Below, one piece after another: positions 55,510 to 63,690 of a DNA stretch of 64,000 nt (positions within the stretch are counted from its first letter, which is position 1; each line of letters starts with the position of its first letter). This DNA is from Maritalea mediterranea. GTDB lineage: Bacteria; Pseudomonadota; Alphaproteobacteria; Rhizobiales; Devosiaceae. The stretch spans positions 1 to 64,000 of the forward strand of contig NZ_JAKGTI010000003.1 in the NCBI RefSeq assembly GCF_021568695.1, written 5' to 3'. The notes below the pieces were generated by a model that worked only from the letters and a program-made list of their open reading frames with translations, ran no database searches and was not told where the DNA came from. Made by a program: the position numbers and the translations under genes.

Positions 55510-56091
55510 TTAGAACAAAAACTTCACGGCCACAAAGCCGCCCACCAGCAAAGCGCAGCCCAATAAGAACATGAGGCCCAGCCGCTTTTCGATAAAGTCC
55601 TTAATTGGGGGACCAAAGAAATAGAGCAGGCCGGCAACGATGAAAAAACGCAAGCCGCGCGCCACAATGGAAGACAGGATAAATATGGGCAGATTAAGGC
55701 CAGTCGCGCCCGAGGCGATGGTGATGACTTTATAGGGGAAGGGGGTCAGGCCAAAGACGAACACAATCAACAGGCCCCATTCATTAAAGGCTTCCTGGAA
55801 AGTTTCGAATTTGTGCCAATAGCCGTAAAATTCAAGAATGGGCTGGGCCACGGTTTCCAGAAGAAACGCGCCGATCAAATAGCCGAACAAGCCGCCGACC
55901 ACCGAAGCAATGGTGCACAAAAGCGCAAAGCGCCATGCGGCCGCGCGTTTGGCCAGCACCATCGGGATCAGCATAATATCAGGTGGGATGGGGAAGAAGG
56001 AGCTTTCCGCAAAGGACACGATTGCCAGAGCTTTGGGCGCATCTTTTGAGGCGCCGAGGGCCAAAACCCAATCGTATAATTTTCTAATCAC
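55510..56091 (-). CDS. YqaA/DedA-type (VTT domain) membrane protein
   Basis: 193 residues with about five hydrophobic segments. SFAESSFFPIPPDIMLIPM near 27-45 and GLTPFPYKVITIASGATG near 117-134 are VTT/SNARE-associated signatures (conserved Pro and Gly). DedA-family proteins are proposed flippases for phospholipids. Operon with dsbB. Confidence 0.92.
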   Translation of the reverse strand: MIRKLYDWVLALGASKDAPKALAIVSFAESSFFPIPPDIMLIPMVLAKRAAAWRFALLCTIASVVGGLFGYLIGAFLLETVAQPILEFYGYWHKFETFQEAFNEWGLLIVFVFGLTPFPYKVITIASGATGLNLPIFILSSIVARGLRFFIVAGLLYFFGPPIKDFIEKRLGLMFLLGCALLVGGFVAVKFLF

Positions 56092-56116
56092 AAATCGTTC
56101 CTTTTTGTCTCTTTAT

Positions 56117-56298
56117 TCTTGCCGCCACCGGTTGCTGCGCTCCCGTCCCCGGCACCCCCGCCATTTTCTTGCCGCCACCGGTCGCGCTTTCTGGCGCTCA
56201 CGCCGCGCGGGCTGGCTCCCGTCCCCGCGGCACCCCCGCCATATTTTTACTGCCGCAGGTCACGGTTTATGGCGCTTGCGCCGCCCGGGCTGGCCCGG
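56117..56298. repeat. GC-rich imperfect tandem repeats
   Basis: Three related units in the 360-bp gap between the yqaA-like gene and tRNA-Leu. Unit 1 (56117-56167) and unit 2 (56168-56248) both begin CTTGCCGCCACCGGT and end with CCCGTCCCCG..GCACCCCCGCCAT plus a T run; unit 1 lacks the middle. Unit 3 (56249-56298) repeats the middle GGCGCT.. CGCCG..CGGGCTGGC but lacks the end. Much richer in GC than the flanks; not convincingly coding. The rest of the gap (to 56391) shows nothing clear. Confidence 0.6.
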
Positions 56299-56391
56299 AA
56301 CCACTCAACCGCACTGTCGTCGACCTTGTTGCCCAGATGCAGGATAATCGGGGCAAAAACAGGGTTTAGATGTAAAGAGTTTCAAATTAGT

Positions 56392-56432
56392 GTCAATCAG
56401 TGATTGACGGGGGCGAAACTTTACGATATTTC
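56392..56432 (+). promoter_or_regulatory. tRNA-Leu promoter with overlapping palindrome
   Basis: TTGACG (56404-56409), 17-bp spacer and TATTTC (56427-56432) lie 20 bases before the tRNA. GTCAATCA-G-TGATTGAC (56392-56408) is a perfect 8-bp-arm palindrome covering most of the -35. Confidence 0.5.
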
Positions 56433-56451
56433 GCATCCCCATCACCTTAGT

Positions 56452-56536
56452 GCGGGTGTGGCGGAACTGGTAGACGCGCGGGATTCAAAATCCCGTTCCT
56501 TCGGGAGTGGGGGTTCGATTCCCTCCACCCGCACCA
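56452..56536 (+). tRNA. tRNA-Leu(CAA)
   Basis: 85 nt with encoded CCA. Acceptor GCGGGTG pairs with CACCCGC (56526-56532), D arm TGGCGGAACTGGTAGACGC, anticodon stem CGGGA/TCCCG around TTCAAAA with anticodon CAA (56486-56488), long variable arm GTTCCTTCGGGAGT typical of class II tRNAs, T loop GGTTCGATTCC. It reads UUG codons. Confidence 0.97.
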
Positions 56537-56977
56537 TCAAAAATTTTCCCAAAAATTGAGCCATTACAAATGGTTGAGGACCGGCGCAGTTGACGTGTTT
56601 CTGCGCGTGGTGGTTTGTGTTTGCATGATGCTGACCAGGTTGGATCCCTTGGGTAGGGATTTGGCGGGTGCTTTAAATTCTGTTGGCCCATGCGGGATTG
56701 ACCGCAGGTTGAACAAAATCTTCATCTGAGGTTCAGCTGCCTACCTTTATACCAACGACAACACCGAAAATCGGACATTTCCTGTGCCAAGGATTTGTGC
56801 CGCAATCGAATGCGAGACAATCTTAGACAACTGACTAATGGAACCGAATAGGTGCTTAAACATTCTTACTGAGAATGTGCGTATCAAACTTGATTTGCGT
56901 TTGACCGGGGGTGATCGAACGAATCCTCATCCGAGAAATTGCGAATTTGATTTGTGAAATCAAAAAGGAAGATGACC
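56537..56977. other. 441-bp intergenic region upstream of the OmpA-family gene
   Basis: No coding frame is supported. Seen: a palindrome ACATTCT-TACTG-AGAATGT (56860-56878), about 100 bases before the OmpA-family start, possibly an operator. No obvious terminator follows the tRNA; only an A/T-rich stretch just after it. No direct repeat of the tRNA end was noticed, so no sign of an integrated element. Confidence 0.55.
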
Positions 56978-59236
56978 ATGCGCAACGTGCTTTTGACGAC
57001 GACCATGCTGGCTACGCTCAGTATAGCGCCGACACCGATTATGGCTCAGGACCAATCGGCACCGAGCTCTACAACGCTAGAAGCAGCGCCACAAGGCGAG
57101 ACGTTGGTTGAGGTAAATCTAGATCAGCAACCCCCCGTTGAGCTCGCCGCTGTCTATGAACGATATGCGGCAGCCTTATTGGCCTATCGGCAATTCGGCG
57201 CTGTATCTGAACAACAAGGCAATGGCCAAGCCAAAGGATATGTGGCACTTGAGGTTGACAGCCCCGAGGAGGCGATGGAGATCGTGATGGAGACGGGTGA
57301 CCGGCTCGCTGGAATCTGCGAGCAACTCGGCACGCCAGATATCGCCACTTGTCTTGACCGCTTTATCCCCTCCGGCCAACGTTTGCCCAATGATGTCCGA
57401 CCGCTAGAAGGTGTGGAACAGGCTTCGGCAGCAGAAATGACACGTGGTGATGAAGTCACTGATGGGGCCGACGGCGCGCAAGTGGAGGCGGAAAACACTG
57501 CCGAAACGGAGACCCAAGGCGCAGGGGCAGCCTCACCGCAATCTGACGCGGGGAGCGACCAGATGGAAATGAGCGATGCTGAGCAACCCAACGCTGACAC
57601 CGCCGCCGAGACTGAAGGGCAAGTTGATGCTGAGGCGAGTTCGGATGCTGCAGGGGAAGCTGTAAACGCAGAAGGTCAAGCGACTGCCCAGGCAGATATA
57701 GCTGCCGAGACGCCAACAGAACTGATCGCAGCTTATGAAAGCTATGTTGCAGCGCGACTGGACTTTGTTGACGCCCGGACTTCCGGTGAGGATACCGCCG
57801 CCGCAGGAGCGGTGCAATCTTCGCGTCAACACCTTGAAGAACTGTGCACGGAATTCGGGTCACCAGATCTTGCCACCTGTGTTGACCGATATATCCCGGT
57901 CGAGATGCGCCTGCCGGATGATTTGGCGCCACTGGCCATAAACGCTGACTCTGCACTCATTGACTCAAGCGCTGAGGCACAAGCACCTGCATCCGAGAAG
58001 AGCGGTGATCAGGTGGCTACGGGGTCAGATAGCGATGCGCCTTCTGAGCCGGTTGAGCCGATCGAGGGTGATGATGTGGCGGCGGAAGATGTGGCCCCGG
58101 TGCTGGACAGCGCCAAGGAAGCGACATCAGCGCCAGCTGAGGCAGGGGCGGCTGCCACAACGAAAGTTGAAGGTGAAACCTCTGGTGAGGCTGAGTTGAA
58201 GCAGACAGACGAGGCAGCATCTGCGACTGAGTCAAATGCACCGCCGCCAAAAGATGATGCGGATGCGCAGGCTGATGCGGCGCCGACCGAGATCAAATCG
58301 ATCACCGCGGAAGACGGTGAGCCGGTTTCAAAAGAAGAGCAGGCGGAAACCAGCGGCACACGGGCTGCACCGCAACAAGCAAAGGTGGTGGAAGAGGACC
58401 GGTCTGATTTCCGGATTGTGTTCCAGTTCAACAATCAGACCTTTGTGGAAAGCAAAGACAATGCCCGGTTGGAACAGGGCGCGGATGACATTTATGTTGA
58501 GCGCTTGAGCAATGGCCGGACCCGCGAAACAATTTTGCGCGCGGATGGCTCGGAAGTGGTGACCATTTATAACCGCAATGGCGATATCGTTCGTCGCTCA
58601 CGGTTCACTCCGGAAGGTGAAGAGATCGTGCTGGTTTATGTAGACGAGGCTTATCAGGATGATTTGCTAGAGTGGCGCGATCCTGCCGAACAACTCGGAC
58701 CGCTGCGTTTGGACATTGCGCTTTCGGACTATGTTCTAGATGCAGATGAAGCGGATGAAGAGGAGTTGGTCCAATTTTTTGAACAGCCGCCAGTCGAACG
58801 TGTGCAGCGGCTTTATTCAATCAATGAAGTGAAGCGTTCTGCCCGGCTGCGCGATATGGTGCGGCGGCTCGAAATTGGTGGCCTGACGTTCGCCACGGAT
58901 AAGGCGACTGTCGCGCCGGATCAAATCTCCAGTTTGGCGCATGTCGCGGATGCCATGTTGGATTTGCTAGAAGACAATCCAGCGGAGACCTTCCTGATCG
59001 AAGGGCATACAGATGCCGTTGGTGACGAGATCTACAATTTGAAACTGTCAGATCGTCGTGCGGAAACTGTGGCCGTGCTTCTCACTCAAGTTTTTGGGGT
59101 GCCACCTGAAAACCTGGCCACTCAGGGCTATGGCGAGCGTTATTTGAAAGTGCGGACCGAGCAGCCCGAGCGGCGCAACAGACGGGTGACGATCAAACGG
59201 ATCACGCCGTTGGTTTCGCCAGTGGCCCGTCGCTAA
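56978..59236 (+). CDS. OmpA-family protein with duplicated N-terminal Cys-pair domain
   Basis: Envelope protein of 752 residues. The signal peptide ends near residue 23 (IMA). Then two related domains: residues 52-145 and 246-319, both with C-x3-LG/FG-T/S-PD-I/L-ATC-x-DR-F/Y-IP-x4-RLP and one Cys pair each (114/125, 290/301). Acidic Ala/Glu/Asp-rich linkers separate them (146-245, 320-472). A beta-rich region (about 478-560, FRIVFQFNNQTFVES) follows, then an OmpA C-terminal domain (632-742): GHTDAVGDEIYNLKLSDRR keeps the peptidoglycan-binding Asp 679 and Arg 694. ATG 56978 is chosen because AAGGAAG lies 6 bases upstream; the frame is open to 56954. No beta-barrel is evident: a periplasmic wall-bound protein is likely. 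Monocistronic with its own terminator. Confidence 0.9.
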   Translation: MRNVLLTTTMLATLSIAPTPIMAQDQSAPSSTTLEAAPQGETLVEVNLDQQPPVELAAVYERYAAALLAYRQFGAVSEQQGNGQAKGYVALEVDSPEEAMEIVMETGDRLAGICEQLGTPDIATCLDRFIPSGQRLPNDVRPLEGVEQASAAEMTRGDEVTDGADGAQVEAENTAETETQGAGAASPQSDAGSDQMEMSDAEQPNADTAAETEGQVDAEASSDAAGEAVNAEGQATAQADIAAETPTELIAAYESYVAARLDFVDARTSGEDTAAAGAVQSSRQHLEELCTEFGSPDLATCVDRYIPVEMRLPDDLAPLAINADSALIDSSAEAQAPASEKSGDQVATGSDSDAPSEPVEPIEGDDVAAEDVAPVLDSAKEATSAPAEAGAAATTKVEGETSGEAELKQTDEAASATESNAPPPKDDADAQADAAPTEIKSITAEDGEPVSKEEQAETSGTRAAPQQAKVVEEDRSDFRIVFQFNNQTFVESKDNARLEQGADDIYVERLSNGRTRETILRADGSEVVTIYNRNGDIVRRSRFTPEGEEIVLVYVDEAYQDDLLEWRDPAEQLGPLRLDIALSDYVLDADEADEEELVQFFEQPPVERVQRLYSINEVKRSARLRDMVRRLEIGGLTFATDKATVAPDQISSLAHVADAMLDLLEDNPAETFLIEGHTDAVGDEIYNLKLSDRRAETVAVLLTQVFGVPPENLATQGYGERYLKVRTEQPERRNRRVTIKRITPLVSPVARR

Positions 59237-59246
59237 ACACGCTTTG

Positions 59247-59277
59247 AGCCCCCGCCCTTCGGTCGGGGGCTTTTTTT
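59247..59277 (+). terminator. Rho-independent terminator of the OmpA-family gene
   Basis: 8-bp GC-rich stem (59247-59254 with 59264-59271), 9-base loop with TTCGG, then seven T. Its T tract overlaps the stop codon of the convergent serine hydrolase. Confidence 0.9.
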
Positions 59278-60472
59278 ATTCCGCTTGTTGGTCAAGCAGG
59301 CGCAACAAATCGCGGGTGAGTTGACCAAAGCCAAATTCTGACCGTTTGATGTGGCCGATATTGGTGGCGAGGGCGAAGCTTGCGTTGGTTTTCGGGTCAT
59401 TGACCAAAAAGGCATACCACATGGTGTTGGAGCCATTGTGAAACAGGCTGAGGCGTTCATCGTCGCTAAAACTCATCCAAATCCAGCCCCCGGCATAGGG
59501 CGGGTGGTCCGCATTAATTGGTTTTGGCGCCTGATGCAGCCATTTGATGGTGGACGCGGACAGGTAATCACTTTCGCCGCGGGCGGTGGCCAAATGGGCT
59601 TGGCCATATTTGGCCAGGTCCTGCAGACTCATATGCACCGTGCCCGCCGGGCCCATAATGGGGGAATTGTCGGATTCGGGTGTTTGCGGGTCCATGGGTG
59701 TGATCATTACCAACCATTTTTTGCCATGCCCCCACGGGTTGTCGCCTTTTGGGGCACCGAACCCGGCGCTGTCTAAACCCAGTGGTTCAAATACTTCTTG
59801 CTGCACTAGGTATTCCCAGGATTCACCCGCCACCACAGAAGCCAATTGCCCGGCAATGGCGTAGCCAATATTAGAATATTCAAATTTGGTGCCAGGCTGG
59901 TGCGCCGGTGGTTTTTGCAAAATCTTGCGCACGGCAGCCGCACGCGCGGCGTCAAGTGCGGCCTGATCGGTAAAGCTGCGATCAAACAGCACTTTTAGAC
60001 CAAAATTGGCTTTGGCGCCGCTGGTGTGGTGCAGCAATTGCCCTAGGGTAACGGTGCGCCAAATTGGGTCCATCTCGGCCGCCGCGTCCAGCCAGAGTTC
60101 GCCAATGGTGCTGTCGAATGAAAGCTGGCCCTTGTCGACCAGCCGACCGATCAGGGTGGCGGTGATGGATTTGGTGATCGAGCCAATGTGCCACTTATCA
60201 TTCGGGCCAATCGGCGTGTTACGATCTTTTTGGCGCAGCCCGTGATGGCTTTGGGCAATGATGTCGCCATCTTGCAGGACCACCCCGGCATTGCCGATCT
60301 GGCCTGCGTCCTGCAGGATTTGCGGCAAGCGCTGGTCCAACAAGGATTGTACGGTTCGCGATGATGCGGGCGACGCGGTTTCTTGTGCCTGAGATGACAT
60401 GAAAAATCCTTGCGATAAGAGCAATGATAGCATCAAAGCGCCCAGAGGATTTGGCAATATAACTCTTGGCAT
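59276..60472 (-). CDS. Serine hydrolase, class C beta-lactamase-like
   Basis: 398 residues with a signal peptide (about 1-30, SSQAQ). Penicillin-binding-type fold: S98-x-x-K101 in GSITKSI, YSN in KFEYSNIGYAIAG near 197-209, and a later HNGSN in place of the KTG box. Relatives include D-aminopeptidases, esterases and EstB-type enzymes; true AmpC activity is unlikely since KTG is missing. GGAGAG precedes the ATG; a 21-bp palindrome lies just upstream of it. Confidence 0.88.
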   Translation of the reverse strand: MPRVILPNPLGALMLSLLLSQGFFMSSQAQETASPASSRTVQSLLDQRLPQILQDAGQIGNAGVVLQDGDIIAQSHHGLRQKDRNTPIGPNDKWHIGSITKSITATLIGRLVDKGQLSFDSTIGELWLDAAAEMDPIWRTVTLGQLLHHTSGAKANFGLKVLFDRSFTDQAALDAARAAAVRKILQKPPAHQPGTKFEYSNIGYAIAGQLASVVAGESWEYLVQQEVFEPLGLDSAGFGAPKGDNPWGHGKKWLVMITPMDPQTPESDNSPIMGPAGTVHMSLQDLAKYGQAHLATARGESDYLSASTIKWLHQAPKPINADHPPYAGGWIWMSFSDDERLSLFHNGSNTMWYAFLVNDPKTNASFALATNIGHIKRSEFGFGQLTRDLLRLLDQQAE

Positions 60473-60487
60473 TGGACTCTCCGCGGG

Positions 60488-60508
60488 CTTATCTCTCGTA
60501 GAGATAAG
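60488..60508. promoter_or_regulatory. Palindrome between Kef antiporter and serine hydrolase genes
   Basis: CTTATCTCT-CGT-AGAGATAAG: perfect 9-bp arms, 3-bp centre, 15 bases before the serine hydrolase start and 24 after the antiporter stop. No T run on the minus strand, so operator or leader hairpin rather than terminator. Confidence 0.45.
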
Positions 60509-60531
60509 AGGGATCCCTTAGCCATTCAAGT

Positions 60532-62412
60532 TTAGCCAGAAGATGATTTTTCCGTGGTGTCCTGATCCTTGTCGATGATCTTTTTCATCCGGCCGATCAA
60601 TTGCTCTTCCCAATGATCCAGCGACTCACGGATGCGCCCCATATATTGTTCGTTTTCTGTGGCGGGCACCTCCACCTGCCAATGTTCGGCAAGTTCAATC
60701 ATTGTTTTCCGGTCAAAGCTGTCAAATTCGTCCACCAAATGCTGTGCTGTGTTCCGATCCAGGCCCAAGGCCTCCAGGCTGGAGCGCGCGGTGCGCATGG
60801 AGCTGTCATAAGTTTCACGAATGATGTCGCGACAGCCATAGGCCCATAAATCATAAACATGGTTGCGGTCGACGGCGCGGGCGATCACGTGGACATGCGG
60901 ATTGTTCTTGATCACATATTTGGCGAGATCGGTGATGGCATGTTTGTCGTCTATGGCGATCACCAAAATCTTTGCGTGCTCAATGCCAGCGGCATGCAAT
61001 AGATCGGGACGTGTGGCATCGCCAAAATAGACTTTGAGGCCGAACTTGCGCAGCATGTCCAATTGATCAGAACTGTAGTCCACAACAGTGGGGGCAAAAC
61101 CGGCCGCGCGCAGCACGCGGTTCACGATGCCGCCAAAACGGCCGTGTCCGGCAATGATGATTCCGTTTGTGGCCTCAATTGTATCTGCCGGGCGTACCTG
61201 GCCCTGAGCGTAATGGGGGGCGATGACCCGATCATAGAAGATGAAGATAAAGGGCGTGATCAACATGGAAAGGGCGACAACCATCAGCAACAATTGAGAC
61301 AGTTCTGCCGACAGGATGAAGTTACTCACCGCGAATGACAGCAGCACAAAGCCGAATTCGCCCGCTTGCGCCAGGCCCAGGGCGTAAAGCCATTTATGCT
61401 CGCCCTTCAGGCCGAAAAGCTGTGCCAGACCGAACATGACCACCATTTTGACCGCGATCATGCCCACCGTGAGCCCGATCAAAATCAAGAAATTGTCGGC
61501 CAGATAGCCGAAGCTGATGCCGGCGCCGATGGTGATGAAGAAGACGCCGAGAAACAGGCCCTTGAACGGATCAATGTCGCTTTCCAGCTCATGACGATAT
61601 TCGCTGTTGGCCATCACCACGCCGGCTAAAAAGGTGCCGAGGGCTGGCGAGAGCCCCACAAGGCTCATCAGCAAGGCAATGCCCACCACAAGCATAAGTG
61701 CGGTGGCGATCAACAATTCGCGCAGCTTGGCTTTCGCGACATAGCGGAATATTGGATTGGTCAGCATGATCCCGCCGCCCACCACCAAAGCGATGGCCGC
61801 AAAGTTTACCAGTGCGGTCTGCCAACCATTCAGCCCCGCCACCAGGCTAAACCCGGCCCCGTGGCCATCGTCGTGATGCGCATGGTCGGCCAATTCCGGT
61901 AAAGCCAGAAGCGGCAGGAGCGCCAGCATGGGGATCACGGCAACGTCCTGAAATAAAAGGGTTGAAAAACTCGCCTGGCCACCATCAGACCGCAGAAGCC
62001 CTTTTTCGTTGAGGGTTTGGTTGACGATGGCAGTTGAAGACAAGGCAAAAATCAAACCAATGGCGATGGCGGTTTGCCACACAACGCCGAACGCAAGGGC
62101 GATTGCTGCAATGGCCAGTGCCGAAAGTGAAACCTGCAGCCCACCAAGCACAAAAATCTGCGATCGCATTTCCCAAAGGCTTTTGGGGCTCATTTCGAGG
62201 CCAACGATAAACAGCATCATCACCACACCGAATTCTGCGAAATGCTGTAGTGAGGTGATATCAACATTGAGCTGATGGAGAATTGGGCCGACCAAAATGC
62301 CGGCGATCAGATAGCCCAAGACTGAGCCAAGCCCGAAGCGGGAAGCGAGCGGCACACAAATAGCCCCCGATAGAAAAAGTGCGAATGTAATCAGCAAAAA
62401 TTCGGTTGTCAT
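60532..62412 (-). CDS. Monovalent cation:proton antiporter-2 (KefB/KefC-type)
   Basis: 626 residues. N-terminal CPA2 transport domain with 12-13 TM helices (1 to ~395; QTLNEKGLLRSDGGQASFSTLLFQDVAVIP near 131-160 contains the conserved FQD), then a cytoplasmic TrkA-N/RCK domain starting IIIAGHGRFGGIVNRVLRAAGF near 416 with the GxGxxG NAD site, and a C-terminal coil. Likely potassium efflux with proton entry for pH or electrophile stress; fits a genome with mgsA and gloB. No KefF/KefG ancillary gene nearby. ATG 62412. Confidence 0.92.
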   Translation of the reverse strand: MTTEFLLITFALFLSGAICVPLASRFGLGSVLGYLIAGILVGPILHQLNVDITSLQHFAEFGVVMMLFIVGLEMSPKSLWEMRSQIFVLGGLQVSLSALAIAAIALAFGVVWQTAIAIGLIFALSSTAIVNQTLNEKGLLRSDGGQASFSTLLFQDVAVIPMLALLPLLALPELADHAHHDDGHGAGFSLVAGLNGWQTALVNFAAIALVVGGGIMLTNPIFRYVAKAKLRELLIATALMLVVGIALLMSLVGLSPALGTFLAGVVMANSEYRHELESDIDPFKGLFLGVFFITIGAGISFGYLADNFLILIGLTVGMIAVKMVVMFGLAQLFGLKGEHKWLYALGLAQAGEFGFVLLSFAVSNFILSAELSQLLLMVVALSMLITPFIFIFYDRVIAPHYAQGQVRPADTIEATNGIIIAGHGRFGGIVNRVLRAAGFAPTVVDYSSDQLDMLRKFGLKVYFGDATRPDLLHAAGIEHAKILVIAIDDKHAITDLAKYVIKNNPHVHVIARAVDRNHVYDLWAYGCRDIIRETYDSSMRTARSSLEALGLDRNTAQHLVDEFDSFDRKTMIELAEHWQVEVPATENEQYMGRIRESLDHWEEQLIGRMKKIIDKDQDTTEKSSSG

Positions 62413-62604
62413 GATGTTTGTCCCCCCGTTGACCGCCCGTTTTGGACCTGCTTCTATTTGTTCTTCAGAATTCCCATAGCGTCAATTGCAAAGCTGATTT
62501 TAAGCGCAAACGGGCAAAAAATCGCCGTATTCGCGCGGCAGTGATTGCATGCTCATCTTGCCGAGGGTAGAACTGAGCCAGTAATTTTTGGGGTCGGGGT
62601 ATTC

Positions 62605-63690
62605 ATGGGTTCAATTTGTCGGGTCATTTTGCTCGTCTTGACGTTTATGTTGGGCGCGGGTCCAAGCTATGGGTTGCCACAACTCCTGCTGGATATGCGC
62701 ACAGGGGAAGTGCTGTTTGAAAAAGATGCTGGCCACCCTTGGCACCCGGCTTCGCTGACCAAATTGATGACCGCCTATTCGGCTTTCGAAGCGATTGCGG
62801 CGGGCCGCGTAACCCTTGATACGCCGGTGGTGATGAGCGAAAATGCCCTTAAAGCCCCGCCCAGCAAAATGGGGTTTCCGGTGGGCACAGCGGTGACGCT
62901 GGAAGATGCGCTTTATTTGATGATTGTAAAATCCGCCAATGATGTGGCCACCGCGATCGGCGAGACCGTGGCCGGGTCCGAGGCCGAATTTGTTGACCTG
63001 ATGAACTGGCATGCGGCCAATCTGGGCCTCACCGCCACGCGCTTTGCCAACGCCCATGGGCTGCACGACCCCAGTCAGATCACCTCCGCGCGGGATATTG
63101 CGATTTTGGCCTTTGTGATCCGCTCGCGCTATCCGCAATATGACGAGATGTTTGAGACGCGCGCGATCAAGTTTGGCCGGTCCACACTGAAATCTTACAA
63201 TATTTTGCTGGAGAAATTTCGCGGCACTACCGGCATGAAAACCGGCTATGTGTGCGCGTCCGGTCTCAACATTGTCGCCACGGCCAAGCGCAATGGGCGC
63301 GAATTGATGGCGGTGGTGTTTGGCGGCGTGACGTCGCGGGAACGCGGTGAACTGGCGGCCCTTTTGTTGGAGCGCGGCTTTCAGGGGCGCTATCCGGGCA
63401 CCCGCCAAAGCGTCACCAATATCGTCAACCGTGCCCTTGCGCCCCCCAATATGCGCCCGCAAATGTGCGGGGCGGAAGCCAAGACCTATTTGGAAACGCG
63501 GAAAGCTGCTTTCCCTTTCGGCCTCGAAGGGCAGATCAGCTATTTGAATGATGTTGTGCCGGAGCGTGCGGTGCGCGTGACAACCCTTGGCACAATTGTG
63601 GATGTGGATTTGCCGCGCCCCCGCCCGGCCTATAGCTATGTGCCCGAGCCGATTGCCCTGCCACGCCCGCGGCCAGCAACGCTACCCTGA
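62605..63690 (+). CDS. D-alanyl-D-alanine carboxypeptidase (peptidase S11)
   Basis: Low-molecular-mass PBP, 361 residues. Signal peptide about 1-23; active site S50-x-x-K53 (HPASLTKLM), S110-A-N112 (KSAND), KTG at 212-214 (GMKTGYVC): complete. It trims the terminal D-Ala of peptidoglycan stem peptides. There is no PBP5 C-terminal domain; the tail is Pro/Arg-rich (LPRPRPAYSYVPEPIALPRP). ATG 62605 is preferred over 62545 because the signal peptide starts there. Divergent from the antiporter gene over 192 bp. Confidence 0.93.
   Translation: MGSICRVILLVLTFMLGAGPSYGLPQLLLDMRTGEVLFEKDAGHPWHPASLTKLMTAYSAFEAIAAGRVTLDTPVVMSENALKAPPSKMGFPVGTAVTLEDALYLMIVKSANDVATAIGETVAGSEAEFVDLMNWHAANLGLTATRFANAHGLHDPSQITSARDIAILAFVIRSRYPQYDEMFETRAIKFGRSTLKSYNILLEKFRGTTGMKTGYVCASGLNIVATAKRNGRELMAVVFGGVTSRERGELAALLLERGFQGRYPGTRQSVTNIVNRALAPPNMRPQMCGAEAKTYLETRKAAFPFGLEGQISYLNDVVPERAVRVTTLGTIVDVDLPRPRPAYSYVPEPIALPRPRPATLP

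Noticed and set aside
56101-56403. Small proteins encoded in the GC-rich repeat (several plus-strand frames)
   Set aside because: Ala/Arg/Pro-rich translations in all frames, no ribosome-binding site; better explained as a repeat.
56485-56691. Minus-strand frame ending GGGNRTPTPEGTGF
   Set aside because: This sequence is the well-known spurious translation of a tRNA-Leu gene; the tRNA accounts for it.
56537-56977. Possible integrated element downstream of tRNA-Leu
   Set aside because: No integrase, no direct repeat of the tRNA 3' end noticed, and housekeeping-type genes continue on both sides.
56911-57111. Plus-strand frame overlapping the start of the OmpA-family gene
   Set aside because: It lies in another frame over the signal peptide and has no ribosome-binding site as good as AAGGAAG for the real gene.
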